From positions 1,564,446 through 1,628,445 of the forward strand of contig VWYX01000010.1 in the NCBI GenBank assembly GCA_013396525.1: a DNA stretch of 64,000 nt, written 5' to 3'. The notes under the pieces were generated by a model. That model was not told the DNA's origin. It saw nothing but the letters and a program-made list of their open reading frames with translations, and searched no databases. Positions 24,806-37,433 of this stretch are shown here, piece by piece. Every line of letters starts with the position of its first letter. The first letter of the stretch is position 1. Both the position numbers and the translations under genes were made by a program. This DNA is from Chaetorhynchus papuensis (taxonomy: Eukaryota; Chordata; Aves; Passeriformes; Rhipiduridae).

Positions 24806-25690
24806 GTAACCACATCAATATATATGACCTTGTGTAAAACCTGTGCTAAATATTTCATTATTTGTTTTATTTTACTACTTGTTTATGTTTTTAATTTTAT
24901 TATTTTTCTCTTCATTGCCAGCTCAGCCATCCTTTCCAGCATCACATGTCCTTGGATGGAATATATATTTGCTTCTGTGGTTGTCCCAGAAACACGACAG
25001 GCCAAATTAGCATGTTTTGATTCCTGAAAACCATGCAAAACACCTCCTGATGGCCATCTTTTCTTTGTACTACTCCTGGCAAAACTACCTGGTTCCTGAT
25101 ATAGTAGCTGAAGTGCTTGGAGGTCTGAGAACTTTGTTTCTGTACTGTGTACAAAAACGTCTGAGAAGTTCAGGGTGTTGGACCAAGGAAAATAGCTTAA
25201 TCTCTCAGTCATTTTTTTATTTTTGAGTCAATGTATGCACAGTAAGGCAAAATCATAAACATGTTGATGTGATAAGGAAGCTGTAGTGCGAATTGATATG
25301 AGGTTTGAGTGTATGCAGCTGAAATGAACCTATTTCATTACTCGTAAGCTGATTAGAAAATTAAGTATGAGCACCTACAGAGTGATGGAACATTTTCTTC
25401 AAAATTCTAAAGAATTCTGGTTCTATTTCTCTTTAGTTTAAATCAGTTTCAACAAAACTAACTAACATTTTTAAACATATTTTTTTTAGTACAAGACTTT
25501 TTTTTCTCCAGGTTATTTTATAGTCATGGTATAAGTCTGTAATTGCAAAAATATTTTACCAAGCTTATCTGTGCATCAGCTAACTGAAAGTACTGGAGGC
25601 TTGCCAGAACAGTAGTATTGGATCAAGACAAATGAATAAGAGTCTAGGATCTGCAAATGGCTCCTGTATTGAAATACTTTGTATTTGGAT

Positions 25691-25727
25691 CTTTTTTTGT
25701 TTTGGTTTGTTGGTTGGGGTTTTTTTC
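25691..25727. repeat. T/G-rich tract
   Basis: T runs broken by GG, GG, GG and GGGG groups. Confidence 0.75.
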
Positions 25728-26751
25728 ACATTTTAAACATCCACATATAAGAACGACTAGTTTTATTTCTTCTATTTTGGCCTACAGTAATAGCTTTCTT
25801 AAGCTCATAGAGCAGGGCTACTATGTAGAATGAATGCTAATGTCCATTGTAAAGGAAATTCAAAGAATAATTAACCTCCCTGAGTCACATTCTATTTTCA
25901 TGCTTCTTTGGGAATGGAATTCCTAGATACATCCCTAGAAATTGTCCACACTGCATACGATTAATAAATATATTATTTTTTACTGACTTTTTCAATGACT
26001 ATATACCTATCTTTACTTAATTCCATATTACTGCCCTGTGCATTCCAGAGTAGATGCTGTCAAACACTTTCCAGTAGAGGGATGAGTAGTAACACGTAGT
26101 TAATTTTAACTAGTGAACGAACTGAGATGCCCACAGCTGAAAAAGAAATGATTCTTAACTCTTTGTACAAACCTTCTCAAGAGCAACACTGAGTGTAAGA
26201 ATAATTCTGATTTATGTATTTGACCAGATAATATTAAAGCAGCTGTTTAAAATATAGAAGGCAGAGGGATTAAAAATTAAGGCTTTGAAATGCTATTCTT
26301 AGCTTACACCAAAGTGTCTGAGAGAACATTTTCTGTCCAGAAAGTCCATATAAGCAGAGATGTGGTGTGAGTAAAAACAAGCATCATGGCATCATGATAA
26401 TCGCTTTGTTTTGTTTAATAATATATGATATATATTTATTTTCCTGTGTCTTCGGGAATTCTTCAACAACGAGAATTACTGCTAGCCGGTGCTTAGAGCT
26501 AAAAAGAGCAAAGGACAGGGTGAAGACTTGAAAGAGTGTGTTAGAGCATTTGGATCACATCCTCTCAAGAATGGCACTTAGCCAAGGTATTTCACTACTT
26601 CAGATATAATTACTTGTTATTAGGTGTAAAACTGGCCTGGAGATAGGTGCTGTATGTGTAAAGGGAGTTCCGTGTCGTTAGAGAGAATATTTTGTAGAGT
26701 ACTTTTAAAAAACAGCTTTTAAATATGCAATTACTGAAATTACAGCTCAAC

Positions 26752-26786
26752 TGTTTTGGTTTGGGGTTTTTTGTTGTTCTTTAATT
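26752..26786. repeat. T/G-rich tract
   Basis: TTTTGGTTTGGGG followed by T6 and GTTGTT. Confidence 0.75.
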
Positions 26787-27571
26787 TAAAAAAACCTATT
26801 AGATACACCGTAGCATAACTGCTTGCTTGTTTCACACATTTTCTGAAATAAGTCTTGCTTATGCTAAAATGAGTACAAAAAAAATAGGGAAATAACACAC
26901 CTCAGATACTAAGTTATTACCTTATCTACCTTCAAGGATTAAAGATCATATCATATTTTCTGTTGCTATATAAAATAATAGTTTATAAAGAAAATACTTT
27001 TTATGACAAGTAATGTAATAATGCATTTGGTTGTCCTTAGCAAGTAAGGTAACTACATGCAAGACGTAATGACTTACATTTATGCACATAGTTAGCAGCA
27101 CTCTTTCAGATTCTTGGAGATCATCTTATTTAAATGGAATTGTGATGTATGTTGATTGAGTATATACAAAAATATATAATTTAGGGAGCAGTCACAGAGA
27201 CCAATTTTAAGGAGTAGTGACAGACACCAGTTCCTGGGCATACAAAGTTCTGCTGCAAGGCAGCTCAGAGCACTCAGTTGGGGTTCCTCCTCTGGTAATA
27301 ACATCCAGAAAAGCCTGCCTCTCTCCCAGCATTAGCAGACATAAACCTTACAGGTGTGTTATCCGTACTCTTGGATAACCTTTCTGAATACTCTTGGAGA
27401 GAGCACAAAGTGAGATGTGCACTCCTTCATCATCGTCTTGCATTAAACCCCTGCCCAGCTCAATAGAAATCAGAATGGCAAAAAGGATTGCTTTGATTGA
27501 GCTAATGGACTGGAAGAGATATCACTTTTCTAAATACCATCCCTTCCTAAGGTAAAACACACACTGCTAAT

Positions 27572-27775
27572 GAAAACATAAAAAAAACCAAACAAAAGAA
27601 CCCAAACAAACAAACACAAAACCACAAACAAACAAAAAACCCCAAAAATCCACAAAGCCGACCCAAAAAACGCAAAAAACCACCCAAAAATCCCCCAAAA
27701 CCAACCCAACCCCCCCCCCAAAAAACCCCAAAAATCCAAGAAAACACCAAACTAAAACAAAACAAAAAAAACCCC
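27572..27775. repeat. 200-bp A/C-rich tract
   Basis: Almost pure A and C, with A runs broken by CC, CCC, CCCC and one run of about 11 C (near 27709). It is the complement of the T/G tracts found elsewhere and the longest of them. On the minus strand it yields glycine-, phenylalanine- and tryptophan-rich open frames (27530-27851) that are not genes. Confidence 0.9.
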
Positions 27776-29281
27776 TTGAAACTGCAGTTTTCACAGTTTC
27801 GTGTAAATTTAGGCTACTTCCATTGGGAGCAAGCAATGCTATATCTCTCACGGTGTGTGTACTGTGTCTGTGTAACTGCCAGTGGAAGCCAACCTTCAGA
27901 AACTGCTAGGTTTACAAAATGTGCAGGGACAATCCTAAATTATTTTTCCCTTTCTTCCTTTACTTTTCCTTTTTACTTTTATTTGTGGAAAAATAATATT
28001 GCTATCTAATTTAATTTCTTTTTTAAATTCTGAAATAAAACATTCCAAATAGAAGAAAAACATTTTAAGATGCTTAAATCAGGCAATACTTTATCAGTGC
28101 CATCTAGTGTATACAACCACAAACCAAAGAACATTTTCTACTGAATTCACACAGTGCTATAAGAAGTGAAATTCTAAATGCTTGTCTTTGATAACAATCT
28201 CTCTTCAGCAAATGTTTCCTAGCTGAATATTTTATTAAGGGGTACCAAAATAATTTTCTGAAGAGCAGTTATTAGAAAAGGGCTTGTAAGGCTTATGTTT
28301 CATTTGAAATTTCAGTAATGATTTTATTGTGTTTCTGAAAGAGCAGTACAGATAAATAGCTTTATTATTCACCTCTGATGGTATACCTTAATAATCCGAG
28401 TCATCCAATCATTCACATCTTGTCAGTAGGATAAAGGAAGCTACCAAAAATGTGAGATTGGCAATCTAATGGATAAAATTTCATTAAAATGTCTGTTTAA
28501 AAAAGCAGAGAAGAAAATAAAGTTCCTGTCATAATAGTAGAAATGTGGGATATTTACCTTAGGTAGAGTATCAGTCCTTTTTCACATGTGAGTGACCTTA
28601 CTTTTAAGTTTTTACCCACTGATTGTTAGCAATTAAAGCTACTCTTTTCCCCCTTTGGAGAAACATGGTATGTTTCTTTTTGTTTACTGATCTTCTCAAC
28701 ATGAAAAACAAAAAGTATTTCAACTTGTTTATTGGGATCAGAAGGAACAAAGAATAATTAATTTCATAACTCTTTTGCTCAGCGTTATTAGGTTGGCCAC
28801 TGACATTATGATTCCTGAAGGAGCTATGCTTTCAAATTACTCAAACCATTGCTCTTGTTTCAGTCTTCCTCTGAGATGAAAAAGCATGGAAGAGAAGATT
28901 GAGGTTACCATTGTGTCTTTGTTGTAATATTGACTCTGAGTCCTCAAATTGTCAATTTTTTCTATGAAAAGAACAAAACTTAAGTTGGATGAAGGTGGAA
29001 GAGAAAGGAAAAAGTGCACAATGCAATGTCAGAATCCCTGTGCTCTGTGTTATGCAGAAATTTCTACATGTGCAAAGGCAGGGACATATTACCGAATTTT
29101 TTGTTGCCAACCTATGTCCATATATTTAAAAGTCCCAAAAGAACTAGAAACTATTTGAACTACGTATGAGGTAGAAACGATGTATTGATTTATTTTATCT
29201 CTCTTGGAATTGAACATACACAAATATGCACAGTTACTTATATTGCATTTAATATATGTGTATAGATGTCTACATGTAAAC

Positions 29282-29330
29282 GTGTGTGTATATAGCTATA
29301 TATATCTATATATATATATATAGATATGTA
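29282..29330. repeat. (TA)n/(GT)n microsatellite
   Basis: GTGTGTA leads into alternating TA with GC and TC interruptions. The TA part is self-complementary and could form a hairpin or cruciform. Confidence 0.85.
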
Positions 29331-31288
29331 AACGCATATGCATATCTAGGACTGAGAAGTTGCTGTTAGGGGAATGGTCAAGACTGATCAATATCAGGCC
29401 AGTATCAACCCTGATCACAAAATATATAAAATGGTAATCTCTTAAGAATTTTCTACTGAATTAACTGCATACCTAGTGCCACAGATCCAATATGAGTCAT
29501 CTCAGAGGCCAGGCTATGGTCCCTGAAGTTTCATAGTCAGGGAGATCACAGTGATGAGGTCTGAATGCTCTTCAATAAGAGGAGCAGGACCAGAAGTTTT
29601 CAATGTTTTTCCTGTCTCTGTGTGGATGTTTTATTCTCCTCTACCTCCTTCCTAAAGAAAACAGTGTGGTCTTCCTCTTCTTCAGGTGGTTTAAACCTAC
29701 AACTAAGAATAACATCTCACTGGATAGTCTGAGAAGCCATATTCTTATGGCTCAATGTTTTTCTAGTTCAGCTAAATAATTATCTTATGCAAAACGAAGC
29801 TTATTTAACTGAAAAAAAGTAGAAATATTCCATCACAAAATATGCCACAGATCTTTGGCAAGGAGGTGGGAAAACTGAATTTTGTCACTTCAGTGTGACA
29901 GCAGCCTGGGCATTTTGACCACAGTCTCACTCCATAGAGAATGATTGCACTGAGTGTTTATTTTCTTTAATGTTTTTGTCTGGTTCGGTAGCTAGATCGA
30001 GTCATAGCAGTGAACCGTAAAGATATGTGGAGGGTAAATATTTCCATAGAAAGTGGACTTTGTCAGTGTGGTTACAATAGTGAAGGAAGATTACTGAATC
30101 TAAGCCTACCACAGACAAAATCAGTATGTTACCAGGAAGCAAGCTGAAAACAGAACTGTCCCTAGACTACTTCTTACCAAACCTACTTTTATTAAACTTG
30201 TTTGGACCATTTGATCTGAACTTGCAAATACAGTTTAAGAGGAGCTGAAAATGCATATCTGGAGGATCTATTAATTGTCCATTTACTAAGAAAGAAAATT
30301 GTTAGCTTTTCTCCTTAAATATACAGCATCCTTGTAAAAAAATTAGAAACAAAAACTGCTTACCAAAAATCTATGTACATTTAGGGGTCTCTGCTAATCA
30401 AAATGATCACTTTATTGGAATTTTTATTTTCCTTAGAGAGTGGCAGTTAAAGCAAATTCCATTGTGCATGTAAAATGGAATTCAAGCTCATTTGGTTAAA
30501 TGTCCAAACCTAATAAAATTACACAAAACTAGCTTAACGAGCCTTTTAAAGTTTCTGAAAAGAACCCCAAACAGCTAGGCCACTGAATTAAGTAGTAAAT
30601 GAGGTAATATCAGAAAACATTTTCTGGTATTATTTATATGCTTCTATTAAAAGTTTTTTACTAAGGTATTTTGTGGTGCTATTGATTGCAGAAGGAATTT
30701 TTAGAAGTAATTCAATCTGGTTTTTCTTGGCTATGCAGCCTTAATCTTGCTTGCAGCTAATGGAAAAGTTTATATAGAGCCAGCTTCCTGAGGAAGAACA
30801 TTTAATTCTGAAAGGTTCTGGAAGGAAAAGTGTCAATGGGTCCTTTGCAGCATACTGTCACCAAAAAAACAATCAGGTAGCAGGGGTAATCTTTAAAATA
30901 TATTCTGTAAGTACCTGAATCTGATGATATCTTTTCCTGTATTTGCCAAGTATTGTCACACCATTTTTGATTTCTTTAAGTATTATAGTGAATAGAATTA
31001 TGAGATAAGGCTTGCCAAAAGGTTTTGCATGTTCTTCAAAATTTTGAAGTTCAACTGTGACAAAAACTACTTGGTTTACAGTTACTATTTCTCTACTTCT
31101 TTTTTTAGGGGAAACTAGCTTTGTTTTTTCTTTTCTCGTCTCTCCTTAATGACTACATTTGAGTTATGTCCCCGTCTTACTACATTCACTATTTCCTAAA
31201 ATGATTATATATTTGGCCAAAGAATACATTCACTTCATAATGGAGGAAAAAGGAAAACAAAACCCACTCAAGCTAATGGAAATATTTT

Positions 31289-31322
31289 AATTTGGTTTTG
31301 GGTTTGGTTTTTGTGTTATTTT
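31289..31322. repeat. T/G-rich tract
   Basis: TTTGGTTTTGGGTTTGG followed by T5. Confidence 0.75.
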
Positions 31323-32731
31323 AATATTTTTGGCCTTTATCCCATTTAAATTTTAAAATGCTTATTTCCAGTATGGCTGTTTTACAAAGAGTACATGTGT
31401 CCTTCAAACTTAAAACAGTGTATTCTACCATGGTGGCATACTATTTGTGATGCAATTTCATAAATATCTTAAAAGTCATTCATTGTCTCCAAAAGGAGAA
31501 GAGATAAAAGTTAACTGGAATAGCTACAAAACTTCTTAATTTTTTTTCTTTTTCTTTCCCCTGGAAGCATGATTACAATGTAAACCAGGTAAAAGTTTTT
31601 AAAGCTCCAGCAATGATGAATTCTTACTTCTCACTATTATTATCTTTTGACACCTTTTCTGACACTTGGAATGCTTTCTCGATCATATGAAAATGGACTG
31701 ATGGGGAGGAAAAAAGCCATGTGCAGACTTCACAGCTGGTGCAATGTACCATTGCGCCTTGTTGTCATCTGCCCACACTTAATTAATAAGCATCTGGTTC
31801 ATTCTTGTATTTACACAAGACACAAAATAAAACTCATAAATTTGATTTTTTTCGATCTGTGGCAAGATGCTTCCCCTCTCACTTCAAAAATTAATACAGT
31901 GAATATTAAAAAAAGCCACATTGAAATGTAGAGCTCTGTATGAGAAATAAAATACATGGGTTTATGGTATAAATATGTAAACAGATCAGCTGTGTTAAGA
32001 GAAACTTCTACTGTTACAGAAGGTATTTTATGATATTCTAGCAGATCAAAAAAGAAAAGCATATGCATATTATCTGAATAACTATTTTAACATGATTTGT
32101 GACATTTTACAAGTAAATTTATTTCTCTTCAGAAGCAGAGAAGATGTGTGCATATTTTGATTTCTGGTCAGTGAGGAGCATGAAATCTGACACAATGGAT
32201 TTATATTTAAGCTAATGGCTAGTAACTTACTCTATTCATGCATTTATCCTCTCAGTAGGTGGGTGGATACAAGCAAAGAATATTAATCATATAACATTTA
32301 TCTAGGAAAATGGTAAGTTACCACTACTTCACCCTGGTGGCTACACAGATACATTTGATAGCCTCTATTTCTTATCATTGTGTTAAAGTTTTATTGCAAG
32401 AATGCCTGTTCCATATTGTACAGCTTTCACACACATGTATACAGTACTTTCCAGCACAAGTTCCACCTTGATAACTCAGTGTCATTAATTTAAATTTGTA
32501 AGTGTTGCAAGAATCATGGTGCTCAGTAACAAAAGTATTTTACTGTGTTTTTATGGTTTCCTCCCCAAAAGAAATTACAGAATTTGTCATATAAAGAATT
32601 TTCTTGTAACTGAGTTGTTTATCACCCCAGCATTAATCCATACTTAATTAATTAAAGCTGGAAGTATAACACATTAACATTTACTAAACTATTGTTAATA
32701 TTGTTAAAAGCTTGACCTTTAGAAATACGAG

Positions 32732-32788
32732 TGGTGGTTTTTGATGTGTTTTTTTGCTGTTGTTGGGCTTTTTGTTTGGTTGGTTTTG
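32732..32788. repeat. T/G-rich tract
   Basis: GTGGTGG, T7 and GTTTGGTTGG groups. Confidence 0.7.
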
Positions 32789-35588
32789 AATAATAATAAC
32801 CTGACAAGATTCCATGCTTTTTTTCTGAGATTTATAAAATCAGTTTGAAGTGGCAGTAGAACATTTGTTTCAAAATGCCACAGAACTCATGCATTTCCTG
32901 ATCTTTCCTATGTCATAAAGGAATTAGCAGAACCTTTTTATTACTATACCAGGAGATGGCTCTTCATTCCGGTGTCATTGGTAGGAATTTATCATTAATT
33001 CAGTAGTTATCAAAAACAATCCTTATATGACCGCATTTTGTTAGGGAAATGAGAATAATTATTTGCATAGTGTGCATACAAAGATAAGTAGTTGGGGAAC
33101 AGGGAGTTCAAACATAAATAACTCTGTCTTTCCTAGATTCAAAAATAGTTGAATTTGCCTCTGCTTCTTAAGTTTGGATATTGTGAAATTAGGAGTGAAA
33201 AGAGGAGAAAAGATAATGTTTGTTTTCTCCTTCAGTAAAATGTTGTGTCTATTTCTAAAAAAGTTTGTCACTTCTGCAAGGACCACCTATTGCCCAGCTC
33301 ATTCCATGACAGCAAGGACAAAATCGTTCAGTGGTATTGTTTTTTCTTGCTCTGTGATAAGGGAACATTTTGAGAACATTTGCTTACACACAAACAGGCT
33401 TTTTGTTCTGACTCAGATGAGAAGACAATAAGAAATGGTATGGCTGTCAGCAATTCCCTATAGTTCACAACTGAGAGAGAAAAAGGAACTGAAGCATTTT
33501 ATTTGAAACCCTTCTGATACCTGAGCATGTTTTACAAAATAACCGCCAAACATCAACATGCATGCTAAGCTTCCAAGATGTAACACTCAATCTTGCTATC
33601 TACATACCCATAGGAAACAAAGCCGAAATCACATGGAGGGTTCAAAATTATCTCCAGTGGGACAAATATAAGTCCCAAATTGTATAATACTATGTTGTGC
33701 CAACAGCCTACAGACTGACAGTACCTGAGTACTAACCACCCACAACCAAAATGGACATAAAAGTAGAAAGCAAAAAACTTAGGGGGAACATAAAGGACAC
33801 TTCCTTTTTATGTTGTTTTTGTTTTTTGTATTTTCATTTTCAGCATGGTCTGCCATTGAGGTAAAATATATTTGCTGCTAAGGAAGGCAAGGAGAGTGTG
33901 AATTATGAAACAGATAAGAGGCTACAAAATCAAAGAATCGCAAATCAAAGAGCTGCCAAATAGCAAGCAGCTTCCCCTGAGAGCAGGAATTACAATCGAG
34001 TTCAGTTTGTGTAATCTGTGGTACAGAAAGCTGTTGTGCTTGGGAAAAAGGTGAATATTTCTCTAACAGATTTTTTTTTTTCAGAAACGGTGGGAATTAT
34101 TTTTATTTTTATGCTGATTTCTTTAGATATGAAGGGAATAAAATTGACAGGACTTTTTGTCCTCCTTAAGGTTTTTGAAAAAGTATGAACCGCTTCATAG
34201 CAAGCTGAATACATATAATACAAAAAAATTTTGAAGTATCTGAGTGTACTACCAGTGTAATTAATACTTTGCTGTGTAAAAATTTCCAGTTGCAGACATC
34301 TATTTCTTAAAATTTAAAAAAGTTTCCATGTCTTAATAAATAACCCGGATATAAAAATAACTCATCCACAAGTCATGTTCACAAAGCTACTTGAGCATAC
34401 TATTTTTAATGATATGGATTTGATTTTTTATTTGGAAGCTAAGATGGTGTTTTAAGAAAGCTATCCATATCACAGATTTGAAATGATATTTATTCAATGT
34501 TTTAGTGTTTTTCTTCGATATTACTGTATAGAAGTAGTTTGTGGTATACACAATTATGACCCGAGTTTAGCTTTTAATGATTGAAAACCATACTGTTACT
34601 GAGATTTGAGAAAGTGTTGAAGTCTACTAAAGATATCAAAAAACCTACTGGTCAAGACTACACTATCAACTAAGACAAAACAAGGCTCTAGCGTGAGTGT
34701 TCTGTCAGTTCCTCTGGACCACATGACCTGGAATTTTTACGTAATCCTGTAGCAATCTTAGGTATTGAATTGTCTTAAGTCAATCAATTTCATTCATCCA
34801 ACACGAGTTCAAGTCCCTCAGGATTTGTTGGCTTCTTTTTTCAATCTCCTGCCTTTGTTTTCCAGTTACACTTCATTTGTCTGTCTTAGACAAGACAATG
34901 ATATTCCACGTGAGGTTGCATTCTGCTAGAACTTTGTCTCCCTTGATACATCTGTATCTCCCCACTCTTAGAATTCTTTGCCATTTCTTTTTCCAAATTA
35001 AATTATTTCCATGAAGTTAGGAAAATCACCCACTAACAAGTTTAACCAGTTTTATTCTTTATTTCATTGTTCTTCTAGCATGAACAAGAAAAGTACTCCA
35101 AAAGTGCTGGACCTTGCCCCTTCCTCAACATTTTTCATGTCCATTTCTTCCATAGTGTTTCTGGAGAAACTGGGTTTTGGTAAAAAACATGTGATAAGCG
35201 CATGTGTATCACCTTGGTACGATGCTTTGGCAAGGTATTAGAGCAACACTGGTTCTGGTTTAAATTGAGAAAGTAAAGATTCAGTCTGATAAAGAGAGTT
35301 TGATGATTTACTGAAAGAAAAAAATCTGGAACTCACTAGCTTTCATACATAAGGATCCTAGTATTTTGTTGAAATTTGAATATTATATTCTGTGCTAGAA
35401 TGCACAGAAACATGTGGAAACAGTTTTTGATCTTCATGAAGAAGTGAAATTCAATAATACTAATTTATTTGAAAAATAATGCATAGTCTTCTCTCATTTC
35501 TTTGTGTCCATATTACACTCCAAAAGACCTTTTTTTCAGAAGATTTTGAAAAGTACTTAAATTAAAAGTAAATTTCATTTAATCTCCA

Positions 35589-35638
35589 NNNNNNNNNNNN
35601 NNNNNNNNNNNNNNNNNNNNNNNNNNNNNNNNNNNNNN
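35589..35638. other. Assembly gap, 50 N
   Basis: Undetermined bases. Confidence 1.
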
Positions 35639-36639
35639 TGATAATTGACATTATAAATTGACATGTTCACAAGTAATTGTTTTTCAGTAATTGACTAGTG
35701 TTAATTTTCTCTCTTTAAGTAAGCTGATAGATAAGACATTTTTTTATGCTAAAACATCCTGTCTAGCTGCAAAGCTACTTCTTGACAGTTTTACTGAGAT
35801 ACTAGATTTGTCTCTTGATAACAAGTATTGATCTCTCAGCTTTCCAGTCATACTATTGTTTTAAATTATCTTCATTTAACACCTGACTATTGATAAGTTC
35901 TGTGACCAGTGAGGGTAAAGTATATCAGAGGACCAAAGCATGAGGGTGACTTGCTAAGAATGTTACACATACATGAATAAAGGTGTATATGTATATGATT
36001 AGATGTATAATATATATAACACTTGTACATTACATAGCATGGTCAATGTAAGTACATATAAAATCATAGTAATTGTGTGTATACATACATATACATAAAA
36101 TATATAAATAACAAATATTCATGATTTGGATCCTTTTATTATCATTGGAACATAATTTAACATTATTCATCTCAGTGTTAGCTTAGTCTAGCTTATTTGT
36201 CTCAGAAATTCAGTAGCTTCACAAGCCCAGCCCTTCTTCCTTTGCAAATCAACTCAATAGTTCAATCTGTGAAATTTATTTCTTTTGTTCAGTATAGAAT
36301 TATATACAATTAGTTTCGTGGTTTGTTTCAGCATGAAGAATCTTGGTGGTCCTTATGCGACTTGCTGGGACTTTCATATTTCAGAGAAAACCATATGAAA
36401 CGTTGCTGCTAAAGATTTGAAAACTTAATGCGATGTCAGTAGCAACAGACTCAGCAACATTTTTGAGGAAAAAACGCCTCTTGAGCTGTTAGAATGATGT
36501 TATTCTGATGAAAACAGTTGTTGGTAGCTCTTTAGTTCTTAAGTTACCACTAAAGACAAGAGTCCTAGAAGCTTACATCAATTTACATTTGCGTAAGTCA
36601 GTATGCACTGGTAGAATGAAAGATCATTAGTGGAAAATG
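35639..36639. other. AT-rich non-coding DNA with microsatellite
   Basis: No gene recognised. 35983-36112 is enriched in TATATG, TACATA and related alternating units. Confidence 0.6.
35983..36112. repeat. Imperfect AT/AC microsatellite cluster
   Basis: Short runs of GTATAT, ATATAT and ACATAC units with non-repeat sequence between them. Confidence 0.7.
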
Positions 36640-36927
36640 TGCAGATACCTAAATACAGTCATATGTGTGGCCTCCTGGGCCCACCTGGGACATACAGGAC
36701 AAAGTCTGCTCTGACTCTGGGTGCATGCTTGGGGTTCCTGTGTTGTGTCCTGCCCTCAGGTCTGCTGCCAGCATTGCTTGCCCGATTCTTGGTGTCTGCG
36801 GAAATTACCCTTTAACCAGGCAGCCTGACAATAACAGTGTTGTCACTTTGGAGAACAATTGTTGTATTATTAAAACCAAACAAACAAAAACTCAACCAAA
36901 CAAAAAGTAAACAAAAAAAGCCCAAAA
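36640..36927 (+). other. GC-richer patch followed by an A/C-rich tail
   Basis: 36655-36830 is clearly richer in G+C than the flanks. It is followed about 40 bases later by an A-rich tract with CC and C interruptions (36871-36927). A body followed by an A-rich tail is what a retroposed transcript would look like, but no parent gene or SINE is recognised. Two overlapping plus-strand open frames (36630-36815 and 36665-36910) give no known protein. The tail may instead be one more A/C low-complexity tract. Confidence 0.35.
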
Positions 36928-37404
36928 GACAATTTATCTATACCTGTTTTGTTTGTTCTGTAGCCTCTATGCCTTGAATTTTTCTTTCGTCCCACGTGAA
37001 GCCATTTCTTATATCTCTATCTCACCAATGGCATCCTGCCACTCTTAGCTCACCACAATGCTTGTAAGGCTAATCCTTCCGGCATCAGTTGCTCTCTGAA
37101 TTCCTTCAAACCCATGTCCTCAAGCAGTCATTCTTCCTTTCATCCTCTATTACCTTAACTCCCTCTTGAACTCCTCACTCTTTTTAATCTGCTACTGTAT
37201 TGTGGTTGCAATTCTCTCCCTCTCTCAGGTACCATCAGTCTGAAATACCTACTAAATATCTTTTTTAACCATTCTCTGTAGTCTTGTTGATTCTCACAGG
37301 TAAATCTCTTTATCTTCCTAGGGAAAAAAAAATGCCTTTCCTTAGTTTCTGCTGAATTGTAACTCCTATAAAGGTTTTATTTGTTTCGTGGATTCCCACT
37401 CTCT

Positions 37405-37433
37405 CCCCCCCACCCCCTTCACCCCCCTCCCCC
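37405..37433 (-). other. Predicted G-quadruplex motif on the minus strand
   Basis: The plus strand has C7-A-C5-TTCA-C6-T-C5. The minus strand therefore has four G runs of 5, 6, 5 and 7 with loops of 1, 4 and 1 bases, which satisfies the usual quadruplex rule with room to spare. Confidence 0.9.

Larger units (their letters stand above)
24806..27571. other. AT-rich non-coding DNA
   Basis: No gene recognised. 24900-25210 is slightly richer in G+C and carries overlapping open frames on both strands, none with a known pattern; it does not look like a continuation of CR1. T/G tracts lie at 25691-25727 and 26752-26786. Confidence 0.55.
27776..35588. other. AT-rich non-coding DNA
   Basis: About 7.8 kb with no recognisable gene or repeat family. 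It contains an alternating TA microsatellite at 29282-29330 and T/G tracts at 31289-31322 and 32732-32788. Open frames such as 31647-31931, 33174-33431 and 35011-35241 are short and lack known motifs. Confidence 0.6.

Noticed and set aside
24569..25027. 152-codon plus-strand open frame, longest without N
   Set aside because: Its first half is antisense to CR1 ORF2 and its second half is T-rich hydrophobic sequence from AT-rich flank. No protein family is recognisable.
27530..27851. Glycine/phenylalanine/tryptophan-rich minus-strand open frames
   Set aside because: They are translations of the A/C tract read in several frames.
34800..34822. GAGTTCAAGTCCCTC resembling a tRNA T-arm
   Set aside because: No matching acceptor stem, D-arm or A-box lies upstream at the required distance.
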